Of a stretch of DNA of 64,000 nucleotides, positions 43,965 through 56,000 are shown one piece after another (position 1 is the stretch's first letter; every line of letters begins with the position of its first letter). A model generated the notes under the pieces. That model did no database searches, was not told where the DNA came from, and worked only from the letters and a program-made list of their open reading frames with translations. Made by a program: the position numbers and the translations under genes. The stretch is from Prado023 sp963747335 (GTDB taxonomy: Bacteria; Actinomycetota; Actinomycetes; S36-B12; CAIYMF01). The DNA lies in assembly GCA_963747335.1 (NCBI GenBank), contig CAVVEV010000003.1:124001-188000 (forward strand), read 5' to 3'.

Positions 43965-46910
43965 GTGATCGAACCCGGATCAGGCCGCGCGGACACCCAG
44001 GCAGGCCGGCTGGCCCGCCTCGGGGTCCCCGATGCCCTGCGGGCCGGGGCAGCACTCACCGATGTGGGCTGGTGGACCGCAGACCTCCTCGACGAGGTGG
44101 GCGCTGCAGCCGATCCCGGGCAGGTCGTGCGCACCGCCCTGGACCTGCAGGCTGCCGCGCCCGAGCGCATCGCCGCCGTGGCCGCCGATCCCCCCGCGTG
44201 GCGACGGTTCGCCCTGGTCACGGGAGTGTCCGTCGCCCTCGCCGAGCACCTGGTCCGCCACCCGGAGCACCTCGAGATCCTGTTCGAGGACTCTCCGCCG
44301 CCCGGTCCCGTGGCACTGGGCGAACAGGTCGTCGCCGCCGTGTCGGGTGTCGGTGCCGGTGCGGCCGACGCACTGCGAGTGGCGCACAGGGCTGCGCTGC
44401 TGCGGATCGCGATCGCCGACGTGGCCCATGGTGCGTCCTTCGAGCTGACCGCCCTGCGGCTCTCCGAACTGGCCGATGCCGTGCTCTCGGGCGCCCTCGC
44501 CGCGGCCCGCGAGCAGCTGCCCGAGGGCGCCCCGCAGGCGCGGCTGGCCATCATCGGGATGGGCAAGTGCGGTGGCCGGGAGCTGAACTACATCAGCGAC
44601 GTCGACGTGATCTTCGTCGCGGAGCCTGTCGCCGGAACCGACGAGACCGAGGCCCTGCGCACGGCCACGACTCTGGCCTCGACCGTCATGCGCCTGTGCA
44701 GCCAGCACACCGCGGAGGGCGCGATCTGGGAGCTCGACGCGAACCTGCGCCCCGAGGGCCGCGCCGGGGCGCTGGTCCGCACGCTGCGCAGTCACGTGGG
44801 CTACTACGATCGCTGGGCCAAGACCTGGGAGTACCAGGCCCTGCTGAAGGCGCGCGCCGTCGCCGGCGACGCGGAGCTCGGTGCTGCCTACATCGACGCG
44901 GTCCTGCCCTTCGTCTGGTCGGCGGCGGACCGCGACGGGTTCGTCACCGAGGTGCAGCGGATGCGCCAGCGGGTCGAGCGCAACGTGCCGGCCAAGGACG
45001 CTGATCGCCAGATCAAGCTGGGCCGCGGGGGGCTGCGCGACGTCGAGTTCAGCGTGCAGCTGCTGCAGCTGGTGCATGGTCGCAGCGACGTCATGCTGCG
45101 CAGCGCGACCACCCTGACCGCCCTGGAGTCGCTGGCCACCTGGGGCTACGTCGGGCGTGAGGACGCCTCTGCGCTGGCCAGCGCCTACCGGTTCCTGCGG
45201 ACTCTCGAGCACCGGATCCAGATGCACCGCATGGTGCGCTCGCACGTCGTGCCCCGCGAGGACGATGACCTGCGTCGTCTGGGTCGCTCCATGGGGTTCA
45301 CGGCCGACCCGGGCAAGGAGCTGGTCGAGGCCTGGCAGCGTCGGTCGCACGAGGTCCGCCGCATCCACGAGAAGTTGTTCTACCGGCCCCTCCTGGATGC
45401 CGTCGCGCGCCTGGACAGCGGCCAGGCCCGGCTCACCGCACAGGCGGCCCGGGAGCGCCTGGACGCCCTGGGCTTCCGCGATCCGGCCGGCGCGCTGAAC
45501 CACATCGAGGCGCTGACCTCCGGGGTCAGCCGGCGCGCGGCGATCCAGCGGACGCTGCTACCGGTGATGCTCGGATGGTTCGCAGACGCCCCGGACCCCG
45601 ACGCCGGCCTTCTCGGGTTCCGGCGGGTCAGCGAGGACCTGGGCGGCACCCCGTGGTACCTGCGCCTGCTGCGCGACGAGTCGGCCTGTGCCGAGCGGAT
45701 GGCCCGGGTCCTGGCAAGCAGTCGCTACGCCTCCGAACTCCTGCTGCGGGCCCCGGACGGCGTCGCCCTGCTCGCCGACGACGCCGAGCTGCGGCCCCGG
45801 CAGTCCGGTCCGCTGACCGCCGAGTTCCTGGCCACCGCAGCCCGCTACGACGACGCCGCGGAGGCGGTGGTGGCCGTGCGTGGCCTGCGGCGGCGAGAGC
45901 TGTTCCGGATCTCGGCCACCGACATCCTCGAGCCCCTGACCGTCGACGACGTGGGCAACGCGCTGACCGATGTCGCCGACGCCACGATCACCGGGGCCCT
46001 CCAGGCCGCGACCGCCGAGCTGGAGCGTGCCCGGGGTGCGCCGCTGCCCACCCGGATGCTGGTCATCGGGATGGGCCGCTACGGTGGGGGCGAGATCGGG
46101 TACGGCAGCGACGCCGACGTTGTGTTCGTCCACGACCCCCTGCCCGGTGTCGACGAGCGCGAGGCGGGGGCCGCGGCGACGCTGGTGGCCAACGAGGTCC
46201 GCTCGCTGCTCAACGCGCCCTCACCGGACCCGCCCCTGCAGCTGGACACCGACCTCCGGCCCGAGGGCAAGCAGGGCCCGCCGGTGCGCACGGTGGCGTC
46301 CTACCTCGCCTACTACGACCGGTGGCGCTCCTTCTGGGAGGCCCAGGCCCTGCTGCGCGCCGATCGGGTGGCGGGAGACCCGCAGGCCTGGAACAAGGTG
46401 CGCGCCGGGATCGACCCGATCCGGTGGCCGGTCGACGGTGTCGGTGCCGACCAGCTGCGCGAGATCCGTCGGCTCAAGGCCCGGATGGAGAGCGAGAGGC
46501 TGCCCCGCGGTGCGGACCCCACCCTGCACACGAAGCTCGGGCGCGGCGGGCTCTCGGACGTCGAGTGGGTGATCCAGCTGCTCCAGCTCCAGCACGCCCA
46601 TCAGGTCCCCGAGATGCGCACCACCCGGACGATGGCGGCCCTCGAGGCAGCCCGACGCACCGGCCTGTTGGAGCCTGCCGACGCCGACGTGCTCTCCGAC
46701 GCGTGGCGCATGGCCACCCGGATCCGCAACGTCGTCATGCTCGTGCGCGGTCGGGCCACCGACATGGTGCCCACCGACGTCCACGAGCTGGGTGCGGTGA
46801 GCCGGATCCTGGGGTACTCCCCGGGTGAGTGCGGGTCCCTGGTGGAGGACTACCGCCGTACCACCCGACGCGCCCGGGCAGCGGTCGAGCGACTCTTCTA
46901 CGGCCAGTAG
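43965..46910 (+). CDS. glnE: Glutamine synthetase adenylyltransferase/deadenylase
   Basis: The 981-residue protein has two nucleotidyltransferase domains. The first has IIGMGKCGGRELNYISDVDV and the second MLVIGMGRYGGGEIGYGSDA, each with its paired Asp residues, and HAAE-type helical segments follow both (for example LGRGGLRDVEFSVQLLQ and LGRGGLSDVEWVIQLLQ). It adds and removes AMP on glutamine synthetase. GTG 43965 starts just after the glnA2 stop. Confidence 0.96.
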   Translation: MIEPGSGRADTQAGRLARLGVPDALRAGAALTDVGWWTADLLDEVGAAADPGQVVRTALDLQAAAPERIAAVAADPPAWRRFALVTGVSVALAEHLVRHPEHLEILFEDSPPPGPVALGEQVVAAVSGVGAGAADALRVAHRAALLRIAIADVAHGASFELTALRLSELADAVLSGALAAAREQLPEGAPQARLAIIGMGKCGGRELNYISDVDVIFVAEPVAGTDETEALRTATTLASTVMRLCSQHTAEGAIWELDANLRPEGRAGALVRTLRSHVGYYDRWAKTWEYQALLKARAVAGDAELGAAYIDAVLPFVWSAADRDGFVTEVQRMRQRVERNVPAKDADRQIKLGRGGLRDVEFSVQLLQLVHGRSDVMLRSATTLTALESLATWGYVGREDASALASAYRFLRTLEHRIQMHRMVRSHVVPREDDDLRRLGRSMGFTADPGKELVEAWQRRSHEVRRIHEKLFYRPLLDAVARLDSGQARLTAQAARERLDALGFRDPAGALNHIEALTSGVSRRAAIQRTLLPVMLGWFADAPDPDAGLLGFRRVSEDLGGTPWYLRLLRDESACAERMARVLASSRYASELLLRAPDGVALLADDAELRPRQSGPLTAEFLATAARYDDAAEAVVAVRGLRRRELFRISATDILEPLTVDDVGNALTDVADATITGALQAATAELERARGAPLPTRMLVIGMGRYGGGEIGYGSDADVVFVHDPLPGVDEREAGAAATLVANEVRSLLNAPSPDPPLQLDTDLRPEGKQGPPVRTVASYLAYYDRWRSFWEAQALLRADRVAGDPQAWNKVRAGIDPIRWPVDGVGADQLREIRRLKARMESERLPRGADPTLHTKLGRGGLSDVEWVIQLLQLQHAHQVPEMRTTRTMAALEAARRTGLLEPADADVLSDAWRMATRIRNVVMLVRGRATDMVPTDVHELGAVSRILGYSPGECGSLVEDYRRTTRRARAAVERLFYGQ

Positions 46911-47028
46911 CCCGAACCTGCGGTCCCATCGACGATAGGGCCATCGGACCCTGTCGCATGGGGCCAGAAGTCCTGAATCTGATTTCGTCCACCGGGCTTC
47001 CCTGCGTATCATAGCCACGAAACATGAA

Positions 47029-47054
47029 GGTTTACTCATATATACGGGTATACC
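47029..47054. promoter_or_regulatory. Inverted repeat at the fas promoter
   Basis: GGTTTAC (47029-47035) and GTATACC (47048-47054) form a dyad with one mismatch and a 12-base spacer. The spacer contains TATATA, a likely -10. It lies 35 bases before the fas ATG. The TetR regulator convergent with acpS is a candidate ligand. Confidence 0.4.
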
Positions 47055-47088
47055 TGGGGGACCCCGGCACCTCCCGAGAGGCTCGACG

Positions 47089-50000
47089 ATGACCACCACC
47101 GCAGGACAGTCCCACCCGACCGTGACCGGTTCCGGAGTCGCGCTGGCCGGCAGCCTGGCAGCTGGGCTCGGCACCGGATCGCATCACGCGACGCTGCTCT
47201 TCCCAGGGATCGACGCCTCATGGCCGCACGCCCTGGCCACCGCCCTCGTGGGTCGCCCGGAGCTGGCCGCCTGGGTCGACACGGTGGTCACCGACCTCGA
47301 CGACTGGGCCCAGACACCGGCGGTGCGCAGCCTCGGGCTGTTCGCCGACGGGTTCTCGCACCTGCTCCCGTCCGGTCCGGACGATCCGATCAGTCCGCTC
47401 GCAGCCACCGGGCCATTCGCCCTGGTGGGCAACCTCCTGACGAACCTCGTGTCGATGGCTGCCCTGGACGCCGAGGGACTGCGCGCCGCATCGACCGCAG
47501 CCACCACCCGCTCCGCGGGCCACAGCGCCGGGCTCCTGGCCGCCGTGGTCGCGACCGCGCGCGGACGTGACGGGCTCGTGCCGGTCCGGGTGGCCGCCGA
47601 CGCCGCGCGGATCGCCGCCATCATGGGTGCCCACGCCTCACGGCACCCCTGGGCCGTGTCCGACTCCGCCGTGGCTGCTGCCCTGTCAGGCGAGGAGACC
47701 GCGGGGACTCCCATGGTCGCCATCTCGGGCCCGCGCACCGCCCGCCTGGCGGGCTTCCTCTCCGCGGTGGGCGCCGACGAGAGGATCGCCATCGGCGTGA
47801 TCAACGGCCCGACGCGCCACATCCTGTGCGGGGATCCGGCGTCGCTGGCCCACCTGCGGGTGGGTCTCGAGGGCCTGGCCCAGACCGAGGCCACGAAGCG
47901 CGCCGCCGGCCAGCTGGGCGGCACGCCCTTCCGGTTCGCGTGGGAGCCGCTGGCCAGCTCCGTGCCGTTCCACCACCCGGAGCTCGAGGGTGCCGCGCAT
48001 GGTGCGCTGGCCGCGATCTCCGAGCTCGGCCTGTCCCTGCCGCCCGTCGGATCCGCTCGGATCACAGACCCGGCGACGGGCCAGGATCTGCCCGCCGACG
48101 ACACACTGCGCGCAATCGTCGTCTCCGTGCTGGCACGTCCCCACGACTGGGCCGGTGCCGTCACCCAGAGCGTCCCGGCGGGCACGGTCGCGATCATGGT
48201 CAGCCCGATGGGCGCGCTGGCCGGCCAGACGGCAGCCGACCTGCGAGGTCGGGCCGCGCTGGTGATCGACCCGGCCACGACGGCGGGGCGCACGGCCCTG
48301 TTCACCCCGGGCAGCGCCCCGGCGATCCCGGAGACCTACGAGCGGTTCGCCCCGCGCGTGGTCCGCTTCGCCGACGGCACCCTGCGACTGGCCAACCTGC
48401 ACACGCGGCGCTCCGGTCGCTCACCGATGATCCTGCCCGGGATGACCCCCTCCACCGCGGAGGCGCCGATCGTCGTCGCCGCCGCCAACGGTGGTCACAT
48501 CGCGGAGCTGGCCGGTGGTGGGCAGGTCACTGAGCGGATCTTCACCGAGCGGATGGCCGACGTGGCCGAGGGTCTCGAGCCCGGCCAGGAGATCGTGATC
48601 AACGCCCTGCACCTCGACCCGTACCTGTGGAACCTGCAGCTGGGTCGAGAGCGCCTCGTGCAGAGGGCGCGCGCGGCGGGCGCCCCGATCAACGGGGTCA
48701 CCATCTCCGCCGGTATCCCGGACAAGCCCGAGGCGCTGGCCCTGCTCGATGAGCTGGCGGCGGCGGGCATCTGGCTCAACGCGTTCAAGCCTGGAACGGT
48801 CGCCCAGGTCCAGGAGGTCCTGGCGATCGCCGCCGACACCCCGCACACCCTGTGGATCCACCTCGAGGGTGGCACGGCCGGGGGCCACCACTCGTGGGAG
48901 GACCTCGACGAGCTGCTGCTGTCCACCTACCACCTGATCCGCGAGCACGAGAACGTGGTCCTCGCGGTCGGTGGCGGGATCGCCGATCCCGACCGGGCCG
49001 GGGCGCTGCTGAGCGGGACCTGGGCGCACGCCCACGGTGCGGCGACCATGCCGGTCGACGCGATCCTGCTGGGTACCGTCACCATGGCCACCCGTGAGTC
49101 GGCTGCCTCGCCCTCGGTCAAGGCCGCACTCGTTGCCGCCGCCGGCCACGATGGCTGGGTCGCCCGCGGCAAGGTGGCCGGCGGCACCACGTCCGGGCGC
49201 TCCGGGCTGAACGCCGACATCCACTTCCTGGACAACAGCGCCGCACGGGCTGCCCGGCTGCTGGACTCCGTCGCAGGTGACGAGAGCGCCGTGCAGGCCC
49301 GGCGGGAGGAGATCATCGACGCCCTGGCTGCGACGGCCAAGCCCTACTTCGGTGATGTCGCCGACATGACCTACGCCGAGATGCTCGAGCGGTTCGTGGA
49401 GCTCACCGCGCTCGGGCGCAACGGCCGCTACGAGGACGGTGCCTGGCTCGACGTGACCCACCGCAGTCGGTTCATCGCCCTGCTCCAGCAGGCCGAGGCC
49501 CGGTTGAACCCGGTCGACACGGGACGCATCGAGACGCTGTTCGCCGACCCAGCGTCTGTCGACGACCCGGCGGCGGCGCTCGACCTGCTGCTCGTCACCT
49601 ACCCGACCGCCCGCACCGCGCTGATCCACCCGGCCGACGTCACTCACTTCCTGACCGTGGCGAAGATGCCCGGCAAGCCGGTCCCGTTCGTGCCGGTGAT
49701 CGACGCCGACGTGCGCCGCTGGTACCAGTCGGACTCCCTGTGGCAGTCGCACAGCGACCTGTACGACGCCGACCAGGTGCTGATCATCCCGGGGCCGGTC
49801 GCCGTCTCCGGGATCACCACCGTCGACGAGCCGGTCGCGCACCTGCTGGACCGGTTCGAGACGTCGGTCGCCGAGGCACTGGCCGCCACCGACGATGCGG
49901 GCGCCAATGCCCGGACCGCCGACAACCGCGACATCGCCGACTTCCGGCTCGGGCAGAACCCGGCCGCACCGGCGTCCGGTCCCGAGGCGCTGCTGGCTGC

Positions 50001-53000
50001 CGCGCTGGCTGCCCCCACATGGACCTGGATGGGCGCCAGCCGCCCCAACCCGCTGCACCGGATCGGCACTGCCGATGAGTGGTCGATCCTCGGTGCCAGC
50101 GCCATGTGGTCCTCGGGCGGACCCGAGACCGCCGCTCTCACCGTCCAGCCGGACCGCTCGCTGGCCCTCACCCTGGACTGGCCGGACCTCGGCCTGCCCG
50201 GCGACGGTGAGCTGGTGCTGCCCGTGGAGGTCTCCACGCACGCGGGCGTCGTCACGTTCTCCGTCACGGAGGCGAGCCTTGAGGTCGCCGGGTCCGGGCT
50301 GCTGTCGATGTTCGCCGGTGGGACCGACGGACCCACGGCCACCGGTGATGTGGCTGCCGCGCACGCTGCGACTGTCGGTGCAGCCGGGGCTCTGCCCGAT
50401 CGGGTCATGTCGAGCCTGTGGCCGCACGTGTTCGCTGGCCTGGCCGACGCCGGGCTGGCCTCCTCGATGTTCGACCTCGTGCACCTGCGCCACGAGATCA
50501 GGACGCCCTCGCTGGATCCCGGCGGCGAGGTCGCCGTCAGCCAGCCCGTCGTCACCCGGGCCGACAGCGGGCTGGTCATCACGGTCGACTCCCACCTCGG
50601 GTCGACGGCTGTGACCGATCGCTTCTTCGTCCGGCGCTCAAGGCTCGACCCGACCCTCGACCCGGCCACCGCCCCCGAGCCCCGAACCGGCGTCGTACCC
50701 ACCCCGGTACGCACGCTCGGCGCCCTGACCGTCACTGCCCCCATCCAGCTGGAGGCCTTCGCTGTGGTCAGTGGGGACGCCAACCCGATCCATCGCAGCG
50801 ACCTCCTGGCCCGGTTCGTGGGCCTGCCCGGGCGCATCGTGCACGGGATGTGGACCTCCGCGGCGGCCACGCGCGCGGTCCTGGAGTCGGCCGCTGAGGG
50901 GGACTCGAGCCGCCTGCGGGAGTGGTCGATCGACTTCGTCGCTCCCGTCCTGCCCGGCCAGGACGTGACCTTCACGGTCACCCGCACAGGCGTGCGGGAC
51001 GGTGCCTTGGTCGTGTCCGTCGAGGCCACCACCGAGCACGGGGTGGTCGCCATGGGCAGCGCGGTCGTGGCCGGCCCGCGGACCATGTACGTCTTCCCCG
51101 GCCAGGGGATCCAGTCCCAGGGGATGGGCATGGAGGGCTACGCCCGCTCGGCCGCCGCGCGCTCGGCGTGGGACCGTGCCGACGCAGTGACGCGGGAGCG
51201 GATGGGCTTCTCGATCCTGGAGGTCGTCCGGGACAACCCGACCTCGATCCAGGCGGTGGGCACCACCTACCGGCACCCGGCCGGGGTGCTGCACCTGACC
51301 CAGTTCACCCAGGTGGCCATGGCCACGTTGGCTGCGGCCACCGTCGCCGAGATGCGCGAGGCAGGGGTCTTCGACCCGGACGCTGCCGTCGCAGGGCACT
51401 CCGTCGGCGAGTACAACGCGCTGGGTGCGTCCAACGGGGTCCTCACCCTCGAGGGCGCCATCGAGCTGGTCTTCGCCCGCGGACAGGGGATGCACGGGCT
51501 CGTCCCGCGCGATGAGGCGGGCAACTCCGACTACCGCCTGGCGGTCGTCCGGCCGCACCTCGCCCGGCTCTCGCACGCCCAGGCCGAGGAGCTCGTGGCC
51601 AGCGTGGCCGCGGACACCGGCCAGCTCTGCGAGATCGTCAACCACAACCTGCGCGGCAAGCAGTACGCCGTCGCCGGAACCCTTGACTCCCTGGCCGAGC
51701 TGGAGCGACGGATCGGCCCTGGCCAGCCGGGTCGACTGCCGATGCTGATGGTCCCGGGGATCGATGTGCCGTTCCACTCCTCGGCGCTGCTCGGTGGCGT
51801 GGCGGACTTCCGCAAGCAGCTGATCGCCAAGCTGCCCGAGCACATCGACACCGAGGCCCTGGTCGGGCGCTACATCCCCAACCTGTACCCGCACCTGTTC
51901 CGGATCGACCGCGAGTACGTGCAGGGCGTCTTCGACGTCTGCGCCTCTCCGATCCTGGGCGAGGTCCTCGCCGACTGGGAGGCCGCGAGCGCCGACCGCG
52001 ACGCCCTGGCGCGCACGCTGCTGGTCGAGCTCCTGGCCTGGCAGTTCGCCTCCCCGGTACGCTGGATCGAGACCTTCGAGCTGATGTGCACGCCGGTGCA
52101 GCTTGGTGGGCTCGGGGTGGAGCGCATCGTCGAGGTCGGTGTGGGCAGCGCGCCCACGCTGGCCAACCTCGCCAAGGGCTCGCTGGCCCTGCCGACCCAC
52201 CGCGGGTCCCGGCCCGAGGTGCTCAACGTGGAGGTCGACGCCGAGACGGTGTTCGACACCTCCGAGGACCCGGCTCCCGCCGCCGCAGCGCACACCGAGG
52301 GGGAGATCGGCTCCGAGCAGGCGACTGCCGAGGTGACGCTCTCCGCACCGGCCGCCGAACCGGTCCCTGTCCCGGCATCGGCTGCCGCCGACCTCCCGGT
52401 CACCCATGCGACCGCTGTGGCCGCGCTGCTGGCCCTTCGGGTCGGGGTGCGCGTCGACCAGCTCGAGCACGACTCGATCGAGTCGCTGGTGGATGGAGCC
52501 TCCAGCCGGCGCAACCAGGTCCTGATGGACATCGGCAAGGAGTTCGGCGTCTCGGCGATGGACGGTGCCCATGAGGTGCCGCTGGTCGAGCTGACCAGCA
52601 CCCTGGCGCAGAAGGCGGCCGGCTACCGCTACCCGGGTCCGGTGCTCTCCGCGGCCGTCGAGGGTGCGGTCACCGCGGCCTTGGGCCCGCGGGGGTCCTC
52701 GCAGTCCGCGTTGGCCAAGCGGGTCACGACGCACTGGGGGCTTGGGCAGGGATGGATCGCCCGCACCGCGCTCGCCCTTGCCCTGGGCACACGCGAGGGC
52801 AGCAGCCGACGTGGCGGCGACCTGGCGACCCTGACCGAGGCAGGCGCCGAGGGCCTCATCGACGAGGCCGTGAAGGCCGCCGCCGCCGAGGCTGGTGTGG
52901 TGGTTGCTCCGGCCTCCGCCGCATCCACCGGCGGAGGCACCGTGGACGCGGCTGCCGTGAACGAGCTGCGTGAGCACGTGGAGGGGATCCTGGTCGACCA

Positions 53001-56000
53001 GGCCTCCGAGGTGCTGGCCCGCCTCGGGCGCGTCCCGGTCTCCGATCCGCTGGACGCGGACTACCGGGAGGCGCTGGCCACGCTGGCCCTCCTGGAGGCC
53101 GAGCACGGACCCGCCTCGCTGGTCGCCCCCATGTTCGACCCGCGTCGGCACGTCCTGCTCGACTCCGCGTCGACTTGGGCGCGTGCCGAAATCGACCACC
53201 TGGTGCAGGCAGCGCTCGCGGCGGAGACCGGGGCGGGTGAGGCCGACGACCTCGGCACGCTTGTCGGGCAGGTCGCCGCCCACAGGGATGCCGACCCGCG
53301 GATCCGGGCCACGCTCGAGTACCACCGCACCCGACTCGCCGAGTCGGGTCACCCGCAGACGGTTGCCGCCCTCGACCGGGCGCTGACATCGGACCCCGCA
53401 GGGGTTCCGGTGCCCGGCATCGCGAGGCTGCGCGATGCGCTGTCCGGCGGGGATGCAGCGCGCGTCCTCGAGGCGGCCGTGGCCCTGGGGGACGCTCCTG
53501 CGGACTTCCGCGGCGAGGTCGCCCTCGTGACGGGGGCGTCGCCGAACTCGATCGCGTGGTCCTCGCTGGCGCACCTTCTGCGCGGCGGGGCGACGGTCGT
53601 CCTGGTCACCACCACCGACACCCCGGAGCGGATAGCGGCCTACCGCGACCTCGAGCGACGGTATGCCGGACCGGGCGCCCAGTTGCACATCGTGCGGGCC
53701 AACCTTGCCTCCTTCGCCGACATCGACGCCCTCATCGAGTGGATGGTCACCCCGACCGTTGAGGACCTCGGGCCCATCACCCGCGAGGTCAAGGCGGCGC
53801 TGTGGCCGACCCTCGTCCTGCCGTTCGCCGCCGCTCCCGCCATGGGTGAGCTGCCCGACACCGGTCGGGACTCGCAGCTGACGCTGCGCCTTCTCCTGCT
53901 GGGCGTGCAGCGCCTCGTCGGGGGGCTCGCGGAGCGCGCCAGCGCGGCGCGCAAGGGGCGCTTCAGCGTGATCCTGCCCATGTCACCCAACCACGGCACG
54001 TTCGGCGGCGACGGTGCCTACGGCGACGCCAAGGCGGCGCTGGAGACGATGGCCAACAAGTGGAGCTCCGAGGGCTCCCGCTGGGGCGCCCAGACACGGA
54101 TCATCTCCGCGGAGATCGGCTGGGTCCGCGGAACCGGCCTGATGGCCGCCAACGACCGGGTCGCCCGGTACGTCGAGGACGAGCTCGGCGTGGTCACCTA
54201 CTCCGCCGAGCAGATGGGCGCGCTGATCGCGGCCCTGGCCACCCCGGCATTCCGCGAGGAGGCAGACCGGGCGCCGCTGCGGCTGGATCTGTCCGGTGGG
54301 CTCGCGGGCCAGGTCGACCTGGGCGCCGCCCTGGCAAAGGCCGTTGTTGAGCTGACTGCGGCTGCGGCCGCCGAAGGCTCGGCCGAGCCGGACGCCTCCG
54401 GCACTGTCCCGGCGCTGCCGAACCTGCCCGCGCTCCTGGTCGAGGCCCGTGGGCCGGTCACGGTCCCCACCGGGCGGTCGAAGGCCACCGTCCGGGCTGA
54501 GGACATGATCGTGATGGTCGGCATCGCCGAGTACGGCCCCTGGGGCACGTCGGCGACCCGCTGGCAGGCCGAGGTGGGTCACCTGGGGGCGGCCGGTGTG
54601 GTCGAGCTGGCGTGGCGCTGCGGGCTCATCGACTGGGATGACTCCGCCGGTGGCTGGGTCGATGTCGAGTCGGGCAGCCCGGTGGCCGAGGCGGACATCG
54701 CGGGGCGCTACCGCGCCCATGTGGAGGCGCGCTCCGGCGTGCGCCTGTTCACCGACGATTCCGCCGTGGCGGCCAACGGTGTCTGGGAGTTCACCGAGGT
54801 GTTCCTCGATCGCGCGCTGACCAAGGTGCTCCCAGCCGAGGCCGAGGCGCGGGCGATGGCCGCGAACGCGCCCGGTGCGCTGGTGACGCAGGTCGAGGAG
54901 GGCTGGGCGTTGACGTTGCCGGCCGGTTCCTCGGTGCGGATCCCGAGGCGCAAGCCCCTGCTGCGCTCGGCCGGGGGGCAGTTCCCGCTCGGCTCGGACC
55001 CCGTGCGCCACGGGCTGGACTCCGGGATCGCCGGGTCGATGGATCCGCTCACGGCGTGGAACGTGGTGATCACCGCCGACGCCCTTGCCGATGCCGGGGT
55101 CTCCGCGGAGGAGCTGCTCAGTGCCGTGCACCCGAGTCTGGTGGGCAACACCCAGGGCAGCGGCATGGGCGGCATGAGCAGCATCTCCAAGGTGTTCATG
55201 GGGCCGACGACCGGCAAGCAGCACGCCAACGACGTGCTCCAGGAGGCCCTGGGCAACGTGGTGTCCGCGCACGTCAACCAGGGGCTCATCGGTGGGTACG
55301 GACCGATGGTGCACCCGGTGGCGGCGTGTGCCACGGCCGCGGTCTCCCTGGAGGAGGCGGTGGACAAGATTGCCCTGGGCAAGGCCGAGATCATCGTCGG
55401 CGGCGGCTGGGACGACCTGAGCACTGAGGGCATCACCGGGTTCGCCAACATGGCGGCCACCGCCGACAACGCCGCGCTCATCGAGTCCGGCCTCTACCCG
55501 CGCCAGCACAGCCGGCCGGGGGATCGCCGCCGTCGCGGGTTCGTCGAGTCCCAGGGCGGGGGCAGCTTCATCATCTGCCGCGGCTCTGTTGCCCTGGCCC
55601 TGGGCCTTCCGGTCCGGGCGGTCGTGGGGTACGCGGCGTCGTTCGGCGACGGGATCCACACCTCCATCCCAGCCCCCGGCCTTGGGGCGCTCGGCTCGGT
55701 GCGAGGTGGCCCCGACTCCCCGCTGGGGAAGGCCCTGGCCACCCTCGGGCTGTCCGCCGACGATGTGGCCGTGGTGTCCAAGCACGACACGTCCACGGAG
55801 GCCAACGATCCCAACGAGGCCTTCATCCACGAGACGATCCAGCAGGCCCTGGGCCGGACGCCGGGTGCGCCGCTGCGGGTGATCTCGCAGAAGTCGCTCA
55901 CCGGGCACTCCAAGGGCGGAGCGGCCGCCTGGCAGATGGCGGGGCTGTGCGACGTGTTCGAGACGGGCATGGTGCCGGGCAACGCCAACCTGGTCAGTGC

